Part shown: one piece after another, positions 35,312 to 47,593 of the stretch
Layout: every line of letters begins with the position of its first letter
Position numbering within the stretch: position 1 is the first letter of the stretch
NCBI GenBank assembly: GCA_001972305.1
Contig: BDDD01005241.1
Coordinates: 1-64,000 of the forward strand
DNA from: Cephalotus follicularis
Taxonomy: Eukaryota > Streptophyta > Magnoliopsida > Oxalidales > Cephalotaceae
Direction: 5' to 3'
Length of the DNA stretch: 64,000 bases
Made by a program: the position numbers and the translations under genes
Notes under the pieces: generated by a model
What the model saw: only the letters and a program-made list of their open reading frames with translations
Told to the model about the DNA's origin: nothing
Database searches by the model: none

Positions 35312-37700
35312 ATGAAGCTAAAGGTAGTAGGCAAAAAAGTGTATGATTAAATTCGTTATGGTTTGAAGGAAATATCCATATTCATTGCCAGATCCTCCTC
35401 ATATCAAAAAGCGTCGCAAACTCACTTGGCATGAGCGATACCTAATATGTCTTTCATTCATTCATTCTTTTTATTATGTATTTCATATTCATTAATTTTC
35501 TTAGCTGAATCTAATATAATCCATTATCCTTATGTTATTGATATTCTGGTGGGTCATTAGAACTTTATCAAGTCTAAAAAGTAGTGGGGTTTTGTGTTAG
35601 ATCAATACGAATTTGCTTTTACCTGATGATGTTGCAGTAAATCATGCATTTGTCCTAAGGATCACAAACTGTGGCAATGTGTGCATTATAAGTTAGGTTG
35701 TCATTTGGTAATGAAAATTTTGGACATTTGGTACAACTTGTCCATTTGAATTAGTAAATTCGATTTGTTGTCGCTCTATCCATTACTCGACAAAATTGAA
35801 TTTTTTTTCCATGCCGAGAATTCAAATAAGGTTTTCAACCGCTCGATTAAAAAGAAATATTCTCAGAATTTCACTTGTTGGCATGTGATAACTGATAATT
35901 TCTATATGATGTCCTGGTGATGGTCTTTTCAAGGTTTGAGCAATAAATTGTGGAGAAGAGTTTTTTAAAATGCTATTGATGGTACGGTAATTATTGGCCT
36001 ACTATTGCATCTGCTGATTACTAATGGTTCTCGTGTGTTTTTTCCTCCACAATTGGTTTGATTTTAAGCTCCATCTATGACCACCTCATGTGCTGAATAG
36101 TGCTTCATGACCTAGAAAATTGTGGTTGGAGATAAGTATCAAGTCTAACTCTTTCTGATTCTTTAGGTGTTAAAGAAAGCGTCTAAGCTTTATGCTACGA
36201 ACTAGGTACGTGATATTGGTCCCAATCTTAGGCCAAATGATTATAAAAAGGATGAAGAGACTGAAAATAAACCCAAGGGAGCAAGGAATGAAACTAATGA
36301 GAAGGTGCCCTCAGTTTTGGATGATCTTGGTAACTAACTTTTAATTGATAATCTTAGAATTATGTTGTTAACATTGACTTAGTCTAGAAGAATTTGCATT
36401 GCTGTTTTGGTGTGCTTACTTTAATTTCCTTTTGTTCTTCAATGCTCATATGTGGTAAACCATCAGTATAAATGGTAATTTTAATTATTTTATTGCAATT
36501 TAGTGGGACTGTCTACAATCTTTACTCGGTTTTGTGTCTTCAATACGTGAGCTGTGACATTTTTAGTTAGATTAGAAAACATTGTATCTAAGAACTGTGA
36601 CATTCTTCCTGAGATGAGAAAACAATGAATATACCTTCCAAAATACTAGAGTAATAAGGATTAAGTCTTCCTGTTAGAGGCTTGTGCTATGACAAAGATG
36701 AAGAGCAATTGACATGAAGGTTAAGGAATACCGGAAGGGAAGGCAGACCGCAGTTGTGTTGTAAATGTTCCTTTGAGTGCTTCTCTAATATATTATTACT
36801 GGTGTGATTTCGCATTAATGTACTTACTATTTATTTATTTTTAACATATCGATATTCTTAAATCACATTGCCTAATCCACCCACAACTTTTGCAGTATTG
36901 GAGCTTAGTTAGGTTCTAAAGTTACATTGCCTCCCAGCAACGGTTTCTTCATTCTTGGCAATAATCTATCTGGGTGTAGAGACAAGAGCTATCATTGTAT
37001 CGTTGTCTGTTATCCCAGCTATTGGTTGGCTTAATTAAGAGGAAAGGGAAGGTATATTTAAGGAAGATTATAGAGTTATTTCAGCATATTATTATTATTA
37101 TCTTCACGTGTTATGTTGGGTTCGTTGGAAACAGATTGAGATTATGTCCTTGATTTGGATTTGATGAGAAGACAATTGCACAAACAATCACCAATTTTTT
37201 AACATTAAATAATGATTATTTCATAACCGAAGATAAAAACTTTACTCGAGAACAATTATGTCAATAACATTATATAACTTGGTTAACAAATTATTATATA
37301 TAGATAAGTGGATTCATCAAATTATAAAACCACAGGGGGTAAAACCAAGTATTACTGGGGAAGGGCAGTGAGGATGAATCCCCACTCCGCTCCCCGATTT
37401 TAACAGGGAATCCACACCCCGTTTAGAGCGGGGCAGAACATTCTCTGTGTGTGGATCAAATTGTCATCCCTACTATTGCATGCTTAAATTGGTTCAATAT
37501 TATTGACTGGGAATAAAATTGACAGTTGTGGCTGCAAGAGGTGGTATGGAGACATTGAGGCCTACTTTGCAGCTTCTGCTTATAAAGATGCTCTCAAAAG
37601 TTTTATTGAAGGGTATCAAGAAAGTGTCCAGCAGGTCATGGAGAAGACGGAAGATAAAAAAATGAACAAGAAGCTGATCTACCCAGGAAATCGACCTAAG
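35312..37700 (+). pseudogene. Gene X copy 2, heavily broken
   Basis: Exons correspond to 35312-35444, 36167-36329 and 37526-37699. Exon 1 has TAA at codon 13 (GATTAAATTCG) and its donor has changed from GTATGT to ATATGT. Exon 2 has a stop in the ASW block (AACTAGGTA). Exon 3 has lost 19 bases across KVYMTR. Sequence between exons is very close to X-3. Confidence 0.85.
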
Positions 37701-38221
37701 TACACACTATAATTTTGATGTGATAAAGTGAGTTTCTCCGGTGCATCCGTGGTTGACGGAAGACTGATATTTTCTTTTGTTTGATAAAAGTATCCTTTTT
37801 ATGTATCCTATTTGAGGGTTTTACTGTAATGTAAATGTGATTGCAACGGAAAGTCTACATATAATTTCAATTCAGAGATGTTGGTGTTGGAGAGGATTTG
37901 TCTTCTTTGTTGCTTCTTATGGTAATCTCAGATTGATGATGTATTTTTCTTTTTCTCTATCTTTTTTTCATTTAAACTCTGTTATGGAGTGTGGAAATTC
38001 TTTATAGATTCTCTCCCACCTATCCTACACATTCGATCAAATATATTAGCTTTGAAGCTATTATTACCTCATGCATTGTTAATCATGTGCTTCACTTTAA
38101 AATTCTTTGAAGAGACTATAAACTAGAGGAATAAAGAAGGTAATAAGAAGCTTATAGAATCATAGATAACGAGACAGGACATTTTTTAGTTTCTATTTCA
38201 TTAACTTTTCATAAACGTTCA

Positions 38222-39086
38222 TGATATGGGAAAAATTGAATTAAACCAAAAACGATACGTGTCCTCTGCAGACACAGCCAAATGTCCAAGAGTTTCAAAG
38301 GTTGTACAAACTCAAGTCAGAGGAAGCTTATTAACTAAGAAAACAGTAACATGTGAAGAATTCCTCCTCGACATAAGTGCCGAGGATCCACCCCGTGTAT
38401 GCTATGCCAAGACTACTCCCCTCGGCATGGAGGCCGATGACACCTTTTGAAGCATCAGTGTCGAGAACCTCCTCGGCTACATAACAGAAGACCACCCACT
38501 TCAGGCACAAGTCTATAGAGAAACTCTAGACGTTGGAGACCTTGAAGCAAGAGGCTGACTACCTCAGCAGCATAACTACGGTTTGCCTCCTCGGCAGCCC
38601 TGTTGCAGAGGATCCCCTCCTCATTTATGGAATGAAGCCATGAAGCCGGCCTACTTTTCAGGGATCCATATCTTCCAAGTATAGAAGATAAGATACAGTT
38701 AACAACTTACAAGGAAAGTGGCGATAAATCAGGTGGAGATAAGGGAAATTCCGAAATCCTCGGCATTTCCTTAGGGGACAGCCATCACCTCCGCTTTTCA
38801 CGCTCAGACAGTTACAAACCAGCCCTATAAATACAAGAATCAAACACAAATCAAAGGTCAGTCATTTTTACATTGCAAAGAACCTTATACCTTCTGCACA
38901 TTGTCTAACTTGAGCGTCGGAGTGTCCCCGGGAGAACAACCTCCTGGACCTTCCACCAGTTTGTTACTTTGTGCAGGAATTAGAGATCGACGTCTTCCTC
39001 CCAGGCATCCTTTTTCGAGCGTTTCTCTTAACAAATTAAAGTCCTCCACGTAGGATACTGTTGAGAGAAGGATTTTTGTATCAACA
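38222..39086 (+). mobile_element. 865-bp solo LTR of the Tat-type Gypsy family
   Basis: Starts TGATATGGGAAAAATTG and ends TTTTTGTATCAACA, with perfect 5-bp target copies GTTCA at 38217-38221 and 39087-39091. It has the same ends and order of blocks as the 5' LTR starting at 53740. Paralogous sites in unit 1 (about 31451-31464) and unit 3 (about 46808-46820) read ATAAACGnTCATGnTGACG without it. The insertion therefore came after the units split. One complete LTR with no internal part. Confidence 0.93.
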
Positions 39087-39497
39087 GTTCATGATGACGT
39101 TTTTTTAATACTTCAATGGCTCATTGAGACAGTTAGATGTCATCCTGTTAAGGTCAAAATAGTTTTAATTACAGTAATTGTTGATTAATTAAATTTCATT
39201 GCCATGGTTGATAAATCTTGGGTACAACCAAACCCACCAACCCATAACACATTCCTTCTATGGTTGAACCACTAACTATCTACAACACAAATCCAACCCA
39301 TGCTTAAGTATGAATGCTAAACACATCATAGAATTGCCTTTGAATTTAAACCAATATAGATCATAGAGCAAACTATCTAGCTAGTGCCAATTTCTCAAAT
39401 TACCCCAGTGACCAAGCCTTGTTGTGCAATTGCATACTGTCAAATTTTTCTAAAAGAAAATCTATGTAATTTTTCTCTTTTTTTGAATATTTTCTCC

Positions 39498-39968
39498 ATG
39501 CTAAAAATCAAAATCCATCCAATCACCATGTCCGAATTGCATTACGATGAACCTCTACAGCTTACCGATAATTGGCAAGACAATTACGGAAGTGGCTATC
39601 GTAATAATCGCGATTATTGGCAAGCAAGAAGAGCATTTTTGAACAGTTACCATTTAACTGAAGAAAATTGTTTCAGACATAAGATAAAGAGGTCGGTGAA
39701 GGAGCTCAAGGATGCAGCCAAGGGAGTTGTTTTGGAAATTCGTAAAGGGTTGTCTAAAAGAAAGATTGGCATTAGGGTTTTCATGTTTACGTTTCATTTG
39801 CCATCGTTATTAATTTTTCCTAGCATAGATTGTTTTGTTCCATGGCTTAGTAAAAGAGAGTTGTCGACGATATTGACTCTTTGTCTCACTGATATGGTGG
39901 ATCAACATATCAGTGAGACAAAGAAACAATGTTCTGTTACACTGAATACTTTCTTACAAATATCATAG
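39498..39968 (+). CDS. Gene Y copy 2, conserved plant protein of unknown function with new C-terminus
   Basis: Starts MLKIKIHPITMSELHYDEPL at ATG 39498; a second ATG (MSELHY) at 39528 may be the real start by comparison with Y-1 and Y-3. The conserved body has DNWQDNYGSGYRNNRDYWQA, RRAFLNSYHLTEEN, a basic stretch KIKRSVKELKDAAKGVV, then KRKIGIRVFMFTFHLPSLLI and CFVPWLSKREL. A deletion of about 45 bases removes the normal stop found in Y-1 and Y-3. The frame then runs through the palindrome for some 33 residues (…TDMVDQHISETKKQ…LQIS). I do not recognise the family beyond 'small conserved plant protein'; no known domain is visible. The solo LTR ends about 410 bases upstream and may affect its promoter. 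Confidence 0.6.
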   Translation: MLKIKIHPITMSELHYDEPLQLTDNWQDNYGSGYRNNRDYWQARRAFLNSYHLTEENCFRHKIKRSVKELKDAAKGVVLEIRKGLSKRKIGIRVFMFTFHLPSLLIFPSIDCFVPWLSKRELSTILTLCLTDMVDQHISETKKQCSVTLNTFLQIS

Positions 39969-40195
39969 GTAATTACCATGTCAATATAGCTTGTAAACTT
40001 TTCACCTGGTATAAGATTTATTATTAATATTTTATCAACTGATTCTATGTCAGATTTAATGTTCAATCTGGCTATATCATATCACTACTAGAAATTTGAT
40101 TGTTTGCAACGACAACTTTACAAAAAAAATTAATGCGTATCTTATTTTTACAATATTGCATTTTGATTTCTAAAAAGAAATACAATAACACGAAC

Positions 40196-40523
40196 TATGG
40201 ATGGCAACAGGACAAGTTTGGAGCGGGTTTATCCATACCCGAACTCTACCCGACTAAGAACAACAAAAACAGATACCGACCCGACCCGATAAGATATTTT
40301 TTTTAAAATTTTTAATTATAACATATATCAAAATATTATGAAATAACCTTAAATAATTTTTAAAAAACATACATAATAACAATAAAATATCAAATATACT
40401 AAATTTATTTTATATCGGGACGGGTTTGGTTCGGATACGAGTTGATTTTAATATTTTCATGCCCGTCCCTATTGTACATGTTCGGTTCGAGTATCCACGG
40501 ATACGGGTGAAATTATCATCCCT
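40196..40523. mobile_element. MITE, Mutator-like, GGATGGCAA-type ends (unit 2)
   Basis: A 328-bp copy of the same insertion as 32611-32935: TATGGATGGCAACAGG at the left, TTATCATCCCT at the right, with 9-bp flanks AACACGAAC (40187-40195) and AACAAGAAC (40524-40532). Confidence 0.65.
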
Positions 40524-41270
40524 AACAAGAACACAATGTTGTTGCAAAAAATTTGACCTTTAAAAAAAAAACATGGTATGTTGACCATTTTTACGAAGAA
40601 AATCGTATGATGGCTACTTGAATAAATTTATTATCATCATTGATGTTAAGATTAGATTGAAAAATATCTTAAGACTTTGGTTTATAATGAAAGAATATCG
40701 TAGAGACTATTGATTGAAATGTTACAATCCAAAACATTGTTCTAAAAAATTATAAGATCATCTATTATCTAAAATAAACAACATAATTTGTCTTTTTATG
40801 CATCTATTTTCTTCTTTATACCTAGCTCTATTTCTCTCTCTAAAAACCCTCTCTCTCTCTCTAGACTTCAAAAAAAGAAGAAAACCTTTAGGAAAAAAAA
40901 GTTTGATAATATTAAGTGTCTTTTAAAATTTTTTGGAAGGATAAAATTATCAAACCAAACCGTTCTTAGTTTTGTTTTTCTAACAACAACTTTTTTGTGT
41001 TATTGTTATGTGAACGTTGAACGCCACCGTAAATTTTTTTTACAACAATCAAAAACTTAATTACCAAACACAAAATTAATGTTGTGTGATATCTAACAAC
41101 AAACCACAATCTCAAACATAGCTTTAATGAGAGTTGAGAGTATATCTAAACAACAATACCAAAAAATATATGAGAAAAATAAATATAATGAATCAACTTA
41201 GTTAATTTTATATATATATATATATATAAAATTATTTATGTACTTTAGAAGTCAGTCCAACAAATATAAT
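40524..41270. other. Unit-2 tail, no gene
   Basis: AT-rich, with a CT-rich microsatellite (about 40830-40862) and a (TA)n run (41211-41228). It leads into the 3' flank of NLR-B. Confidence 0.6.
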
Positions 41271-41506
41271 AAATAATCTCATAAAAGAACGGTAATAAAC
41301 TGGTTACCAAATATCATAGACATATTGGAACGAGGAAAAACAGTAATATGATGACAGATGTAAATGAAGAGGAAGACGATTACAGATTCACTCTATAAGA
41401 TACGAATTAAGGACTGATTAATTTGAAACCATTCCACTGATTCCTGTAAAAGAAACTCCTCAAAGACATCCAAGATATCTACGGTTGGTTCTCTTCTTCA
41501 GGATCT

Positions 41507-43829
41507 TTAAATAAAAGGGCCGTTAATACTGATGGTAGGAATATGAGAAATCTTATGCCAGTCCTGTCCTGTCCTCTCCTTGTAGTAACGTTCTTCAAGA
41601 GCAGGGCATTCCCATATGGTCAAATCCTCTAATGATGCGGTCCGAAGAAGGTGGTCTGGCAGTTGCTTTAATTTTGGACAGAAAGATAATCTTAAGCAGC
41701 GAAGACATGGCATTAGTTGGAAACGTTCCTCTCTTCTTTCCCTCATGATCCCGTAATCCCACTCTTCCCATTCATCCATCCCGATGAAAATGAGTTCTTT
41801 CAACTTGGGGAATGCAATTCCTGATGAAGACGACAATGCTGTTTCTTCTTCATTAACATCAATATCATCTGCCTCTATTCCCCAGAATTTTGTGCCTACC
41901 CTTTTCACGTTCTTCAAGTAAAATATACCGAGGGACTCCAGGGACGGCAGTGTCCTTAAAGTAGGCAAAACCTCACACAAACACGAACGGATCAAAACCG
42001 TCTTCAAGTTGGTTAACGACATGGTGATCCAATTATTGGGGAACAGGCTGGTGCCTCTGTACCAATATATTTGCAATTTTTCCAAGCTTGGAGGATGTTG
42101 TATGGCTTCCATCACTTGTTCATCATTTCTCTCCTGCCCATCGTCCTCACCGAAATCTAGATGCAATCTACGGAGACTTTTCTTGTTATCAAGTCGAGCT
42201 TTCTCAGCCTCACTCGCATCTTTCACATTTCCCAAACGTTTTATCGAAAGATTCCTCAGATTGATCAGTTTTCCCAAATCTTCCAGAGTAGATACTTCTT
42301 CTTTAACATTGTCATCACTACACACAACGAAGGAGTCTAGAGTACGAAGACAACTTAATCTACCAATCCCGCTTGGCATGAAATCTACCTTAGTTGTCCC
42401 TAGACACTCAAGATACCTCAAATTGATTAGATTTCCCAACCCGCGAGGTAGTCTTCTTAGATTATAACAACCATTCAGATTTAAGCTCTGTAGATTAAAT
42501 AAACCACACACTGTTTCAGGCAATTGTTCTAGCTTTTTATTATCGGACAGGTTGAGATACCGCAAATGTATCAATTTCTCCACACTTCTCGGAAGTTGTT
42601 TAAGTAGATCATCTTCAGAAAAAAGCGTTTTTGCACTTAACTCCAATGACCTTAGACATGTCAAGTGATCAAATAATTCATGTACCTTTGCATTGTTCAT
42701 TACCCATGTTTCACTCATGGACTCAACTATAAGACTACGTAGCTTTTTTACTCCGCAAATGGAGGTAGGAATCGACCCATTTTTGGAAACCACCATCATT
42801 GTATGACGAGCTTTTACACGAGAAGAGTCAACAACAGACTCTTCTGGACCGTTCAACTCCATAGTAAAGCATTCATTCTTTGTGAGAGATTGAGCGAAAT
42901 CATGGACTATGTCGTGCATCTTGCATTCTATCACCCTGCCATCTTCATCATTTTTAAAATCTTGAAAGAAAGAACGCTTGGCTAAGTTGTTAAAGCACTC
43001 TTCGCCGTCCATTTCCATGTCTCTACTAGGCGTCTCCTTTAAAAAACCTTGAGCCATCCACAATTTGATTAGTCTATCTTTCTCTAGGATATAATCTTTC
43101 GGAAATATGGCACAATATGAGAAACACCGTCTCATTTTGGCGGATAAATCATAATAGCTCAATAATAGAGGGGCAAACATATCTTCGGATACTTCTTCGA
43201 GCTCCCATACCTCACTTCTCAGCACACTCTCCCACTCTGGTCTAGTGGTTTTGTCGCACAAGAGACCTCCTAGAACTTTTGCCGCAAGAGGCAGACCCAT
43301 GCACTTGGACGAGATTTCCTCACTAATGTCTTTCAAGTACTAACACTCTTCATCACTCCTTCCAAAGAAGGCTATCCGAGTAAACAACGACAAACATTCC
43401 TTGTCGGTTAACTGTTTCAGAGGGATCATGTCTGTTGTTCCAATGATCCTTGCAACCTTCTACTTACGCGTCGTAACCAAAATTCTACTTCCTGGTAATC
43501 CACATTTCAAGGAGTTTTTCAATTGCTCAAAACTAGTAGGCTTTTCAGTCCACACATCATCAAGAACCATAAGGAACTTCTTGCCCCCAACCGAATCGCG
43601 TATTGCTTGCAAAAGAGACTCCAATTCATACAAATTGGGAACACACCTTTAAAGACCTTCAAGTATTGCCTTGGCAATTCTGATCTCATCAAAAGGATCC
43701 GAGACACACACCCATATCTTCTTCTCGAAATGGGCCTCAACCCTTTGATCATTGTAGACTAGTTGTGCCACAGTTGTTTTCCCAACACCCCCCATCCCTA
43801 TTATGGAGATGATATGGAGGGGTGGCCCT
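41507..43829 (-). pseudogene. NLR-B: CC-less NBS-LRR relic with a long intact LRR part
   Basis: From the stop at 41507 up to 43336 the minus strand is open for 609 codons: end of NB-ARC (GLPLAAKVLGGLL, CFSYCAIFPKDY, MHDIVHDFAQ) and the whole LRR, ending HIPTISINGPFI. Upstream, [23 protein letters not shown] and MVLDDVW are still readable. However, there is a TAG in GECEYL-like sequence (about 43341), a second in VTTRK (about 43464) and a frameshift near 43650. At about 43829 NLR sequence stops abruptly after PPLHIISII and joins the spacer just before gene X-3 (CTTCAATGACTG). The coiled coil, start codon and promoter are therefore deleted. The LRR is about as long as in NLR-C and longer at its end than in NLR-A. 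Confidence 0.92.
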
Positions 43830-43965
43830 TCAAGCTTCAATGACTGTGCGAAATCTTCAAAACCCACACCATCATCAACAGCAACATCCTCTTCGGCTTA
43901 ATATTATCGTTTACTAAGCAATTATTTGACATGGGTTTATGCAGAATTAATTTTGGAATGAAACG

Positions 43966-46354
43966 ATGAAGCTAAAGGTAGTTGGCAAAAAAGTGTATGA
44001 TTACATTCCTTATGATTTGAAGGAAATAGCATTTCCATATTCATTGCCAGATCCTCCTCATATCAAAAAGCGTCGCAAACTCATTTGGCATGAGCGATAT
44101 CTAGTATGTCTTTCATTCTTTCTTTCTGTTTATTATGTATTTCATATTCATTAATTTTCTTAGCTGAATCTAATATAATCCATTATCCTTATGTTATTGA
44201 TATTCTGGTGGGTCATTAGAACTTTATCAAGTCTAAAAAGTAGTGGGGTTTTGTGTTAGATCAATACGAATTTGCTTTTACCTGATGATGTTGCAGTAAC
44301 TCATGCATTTGTCCTAAGGATCACAAACTGTGGCAATGTGTACATTATAAGTTAGGTTGTCATTTGGTAATGAAAATTTTGGGCATTTGGTACAACTTGT
44401 CCATTTGAATTAGTAAATTCGATTTGTTGTCGCTCTATCCATTACTCGACAAAATTGAATTTTTTTTTCCATGCCGAGAATTCAAATAAGGTTTTGAACC
44501 GCTCGATTAAAAATAAATATTCTCAGAATTTCACTCGTTGGCATGTGATAACTGATAATTTCTATATGATGTCATGGTGATGGTCTTTTCCAGGTTTGAG
44601 CAATAAATTGTGGAGAAGAGTTTTTTAAAATGCTATTGATGGTACGGTAATTATTGGCCTACTATTGCATCTGCTGATTACTGATGGTTCTCGTGTGTTT
44701 TTTCCTCCACAATTGGTTTGATTTTAAGCTCCATCTATGACCACCTCTTGTGCTGAATATTGCTTCATGACCTAGAAAATTGTGGTTGGAGATAAGTATC
44801 AAGTCTAACTCTTTCTGATTCTTGAGGTGTTAAAGGAGGCGTCTAGGCTTTATTCTACGAGCTGGGTTCATGATATTGGTCCCGATCTTAGGCCAAATGA
44901 TTATAAAAAGGATGAAGAGACTGAAGATAAGCCCAAGGGAGCAAGGAATGAAACTAATGAGAAGGAGCCCTCAGTTTTGGAAGATCTTGGTAAGAAACTT
45001 TTACTTGACAATCTTAGAATTATGTTGTTAACATTGACTTAGTCTAGAAGAATTTGCATTGCTGTTTTGGTGTGCTTACTTTAATTTCCTTTTGTTCTTC
45101 ACTGCTCATATGTGGTAAACCATTAGTATAAATGGTAATTTTAATTATTTTATTGAAATTTAGTGGGACTGTCTGCAATCTTTACTCAGTTTTGTGTCTT
45201 CAATACGTGAGCTGTAACATTTTTAGTTAGATTAGAAAATATTGTATCTAAGAACTGTGACATTCTTCCTGAGATGAGAAAACAATGAATATACCTTCCA
45301 AAATACTAGAGTAATAAGGATTAAGTCTTCCTGTTAGAGGCTTGTGCTATTACAAAGATGAAGAGCAATCGACATGAAAGTTAAGGAATACTGGAAGGTA
45401 AGGCAGACTGCAGTTGTGTTGTAACTGTTGCTTTGAGTGCTTCTCTAATATATTATTACTGGTGTGATTTCGCAGTAATTTACCTACTATTTATTTATTT
45501 TTAACAAATCGATATTCTCAAATCACATTGCCTAATCCACCCACAACTGTTGCAGCATTGGAGCTTAGTTAGGTTCTAAAGTTACATTGCCTCCCAGCAA
45601 CGGTTTCTTCATTCTTGGCAATAATCTATCTGGGTGTAGAGACAAGAGCTATCATTGTATCGTTGTCTGTTATCCCAGCTATTGGTTGGCTTAATTAAGA
45701 AGAAAGGAAAGGTATATTTAAGAAAGATTATAGAGTTATTTCGGCATATTATTATTATTATTATTATTATTTTCACATGTTATGTTGGGTTCGTTGGAAA
45801 CAGATTGAGATTATGTCCTTGATTTGGATTTGATGAGAAGACAATTGCACAAGCAATCCACAATTTTTTAACATTAAATAATGATTATTTCATAACAGAA
45901 GATAAAAACTTTACTCGAGAACAATTATGTCAATAACATTATATAACTTGGTTAACAAATTATTATATATAGATAAGTGGATTCATCAAATTATAAAACC
46001 ACAGGGGGTAAAACCAAGTATTACTGGGGAAGGGCAGTGAGGATGAATCCCCACTCCGCTCCCCGATTTTAACAGGGAATCCACACCCCGTTTAGAGCGG
46101 GGCAGAACATTCTATGTGTGTGGATCAAATTGTCATCCCTACTATTGCATGCTTAAATTGGTTCAATATTATTGACTGGGAATAAATTAACAGCTGTGGC
46201 TGCAAGAGGTGGTATGGAGACATTGAGGCCTGCTTTGCAGAAGGTTTACATGATAAGAGCTTCTGCTTATAAAGATGCTCTCAAAAGTTTTATTGAAGGG
46301 TATCAAGAAGGTGTCCAGCAGGTCATGGAGAAGACGGAAGATAAAAAAAAATGA
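43966..46354 (+). CDS. Gene X copy 3, conserved plant protein of unknown function, near-intact, three exons
   Basis: Exons 43966-44103, 44827-44989 and 46194-46354, with GT-AG introns whose phases fit, give 153 aa. The first part is MKLKVVGKKVYDYIPYDLKE, then LPDPPHIKKRRKLIWHERYL. Exon 2 gives VLKEASRLYSTSWVHDIGPD, LRPNDYKKDEETEDKPKG. Exon 3 gives AVAARGGMETLRPALQKVYM then SAYKDALKSFIEGYQEGVQQ. It is basic at the N-terminus, acidic in the middle and helical at the end; no signal peptide or membrane segment is seen. I do not recognise a named family. One extra A in the A-run near 46350 shortens the C-terminus compared with X-1 (which keeps 10 more residues). The acceptor of exon 2 is GAG rather than TAG. 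The NLR-B deletion ends only about 135 bases upstream, so its promoter is probably much reduced. May or may not be expressed. Confidence 0.65.
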
Positions 46355-47218
46355 ACAAGAAGCTGATCTACCCAGGAAATCAACCTGACTACTCTCTATA
46401 ATTTTGATGTGATAAAGTGAGTTTCTCTGGTGCATCCGTCCATGTCGGAAGACTGAGATTTTCTGTTGTTTGATAAAAGTATCCTTTTTAAGTATCCTAT
46501 TTGAGGGTTTTACTGTAATGTAAACGTGATTACAACAGAAATGTGACAAATTATGTGGGCAGTGTACATTGAACAAGCTACTCAAGTCGGATTGGTTCGT
46601 TGTGTGTTACCATCTCCTACCTATCCTACACATTCGATCAAGGATGTTAGCTTCGAAGCTATTATTACCTTGTGCATTGTTAATCATGTGCTTCACTTTA
46701 AAATTCTTTGAAGAGATTATAAACTAGAGGAATAAAGAAGGAAGGCAATAAGAAGCTTATAGAATCAGAAGAGACATTTTTTAGTTTCTATCTCATTAAC
46801 TTTTCATAAACGTTCATGGTGACGTTTTTTTAATACTTCTATGGCTCATTGAGACAGATAGATGTCTGTTAAGGTCAAAATAGTTTTAATTACAGTAATT
46901 GTTGATTAATTAGATTTCATTGCCAGGGTTGATAAATCTTGGGTACAACCAAAGCCACCAACCCATAACACATTCCTTCTATGGTTCAACCACTAACTTC
47001 CTAACACAAATCCAACCCATGCTTAAGTATGAATGCTAAACACATCATCGAATTGCCTTTGAATTTAAACCAATATAGATCATAGAGCAAAACTATTTAG
47101 CTAGTGCCAATTTCTCAAATTCCCCCAGTGACGAAGCCTTGTTGTGCAATCGCATACTGTCAAATTTTTCTAAAAGAAAATCTATGTAATTTTTCTTTTT
47201 TTTTTGAATATTTTCTCC
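46355..47218. other. X-3 / Y-3 intergenic, no gene
   Basis: Paralogous to 31250-31865 and 37700-39497. It keeps the empty site for the unit-2 solo LTR near 46808. Confidence 0.6.
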
Positions 47219-47593
47219 ATGCTAAAAACCAAAATCCGTCCAATCACCATGTCTGAATCGCATTACAATGAACCTCTACAACTTACCGATAATTGGCAAG
47301 ACAATTACGGAAGTGGCTATCGTAATAATCGCGATTATTGGCATGCAAGAAGAGCATTTTTGAACAGCTACCATTTAACTGAAAAAAATTGTTTCAGACA
47401 TAAGATAAAGAGGTCGGTGAAGGAGCTCAAGGATGCAACCAAGGGAGTTGTTTTGGAAATTCGTAAAGGGCTGTCTAAAAGAAAGATTGGCATTAGGGTT
47501 TTCAGGTTTATGTTTCATTTGCCATCGTTATTAATTTTTTCTAGTATACGTTGTTTTGTTCCATGTCTTAATAAAAGAGAGCTGTTGGAGTGA
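47219..47593 (+). CDS. Gene Y copy 3, conserved plant protein of unknown function, intact
   Basis: 124 codons from ATG 47219 (MLKTKIRPITMSESHYNEPL), or 114 aa from the inner ATG at 47249. Body: DNWQDNYGSGYRNNRDYWHA, RRAFLNSYHLTEKNCFRHKI, KRSVKELKDATKGVVLEIRK, GLSKRKIGIRVFRFMFHLPS, LLIFSSIRCFVPCLNKRELLE and a stop in the same place as Y-1. One exon. There is a hydrophobic patch near the end (FHLPSLLIFSSI) that could be a weak membrane contact. Agreement of Y-1, Y-2 and Y-3 in frame, with mostly conservative changes, supports a real protein. No known domain. Confidence 0.65.
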   Translation: MLKTKIRPITMSESHYNEPLQLTDNWQDNYGSGYRNNRDYWHARRAFLNSYHLTEKNCFRHKIKRSVKELKDATKGVVLEIRKGLSKRKIGIRVFRFMFHLPSLLIFSSIRCFVPCLNKRELLE

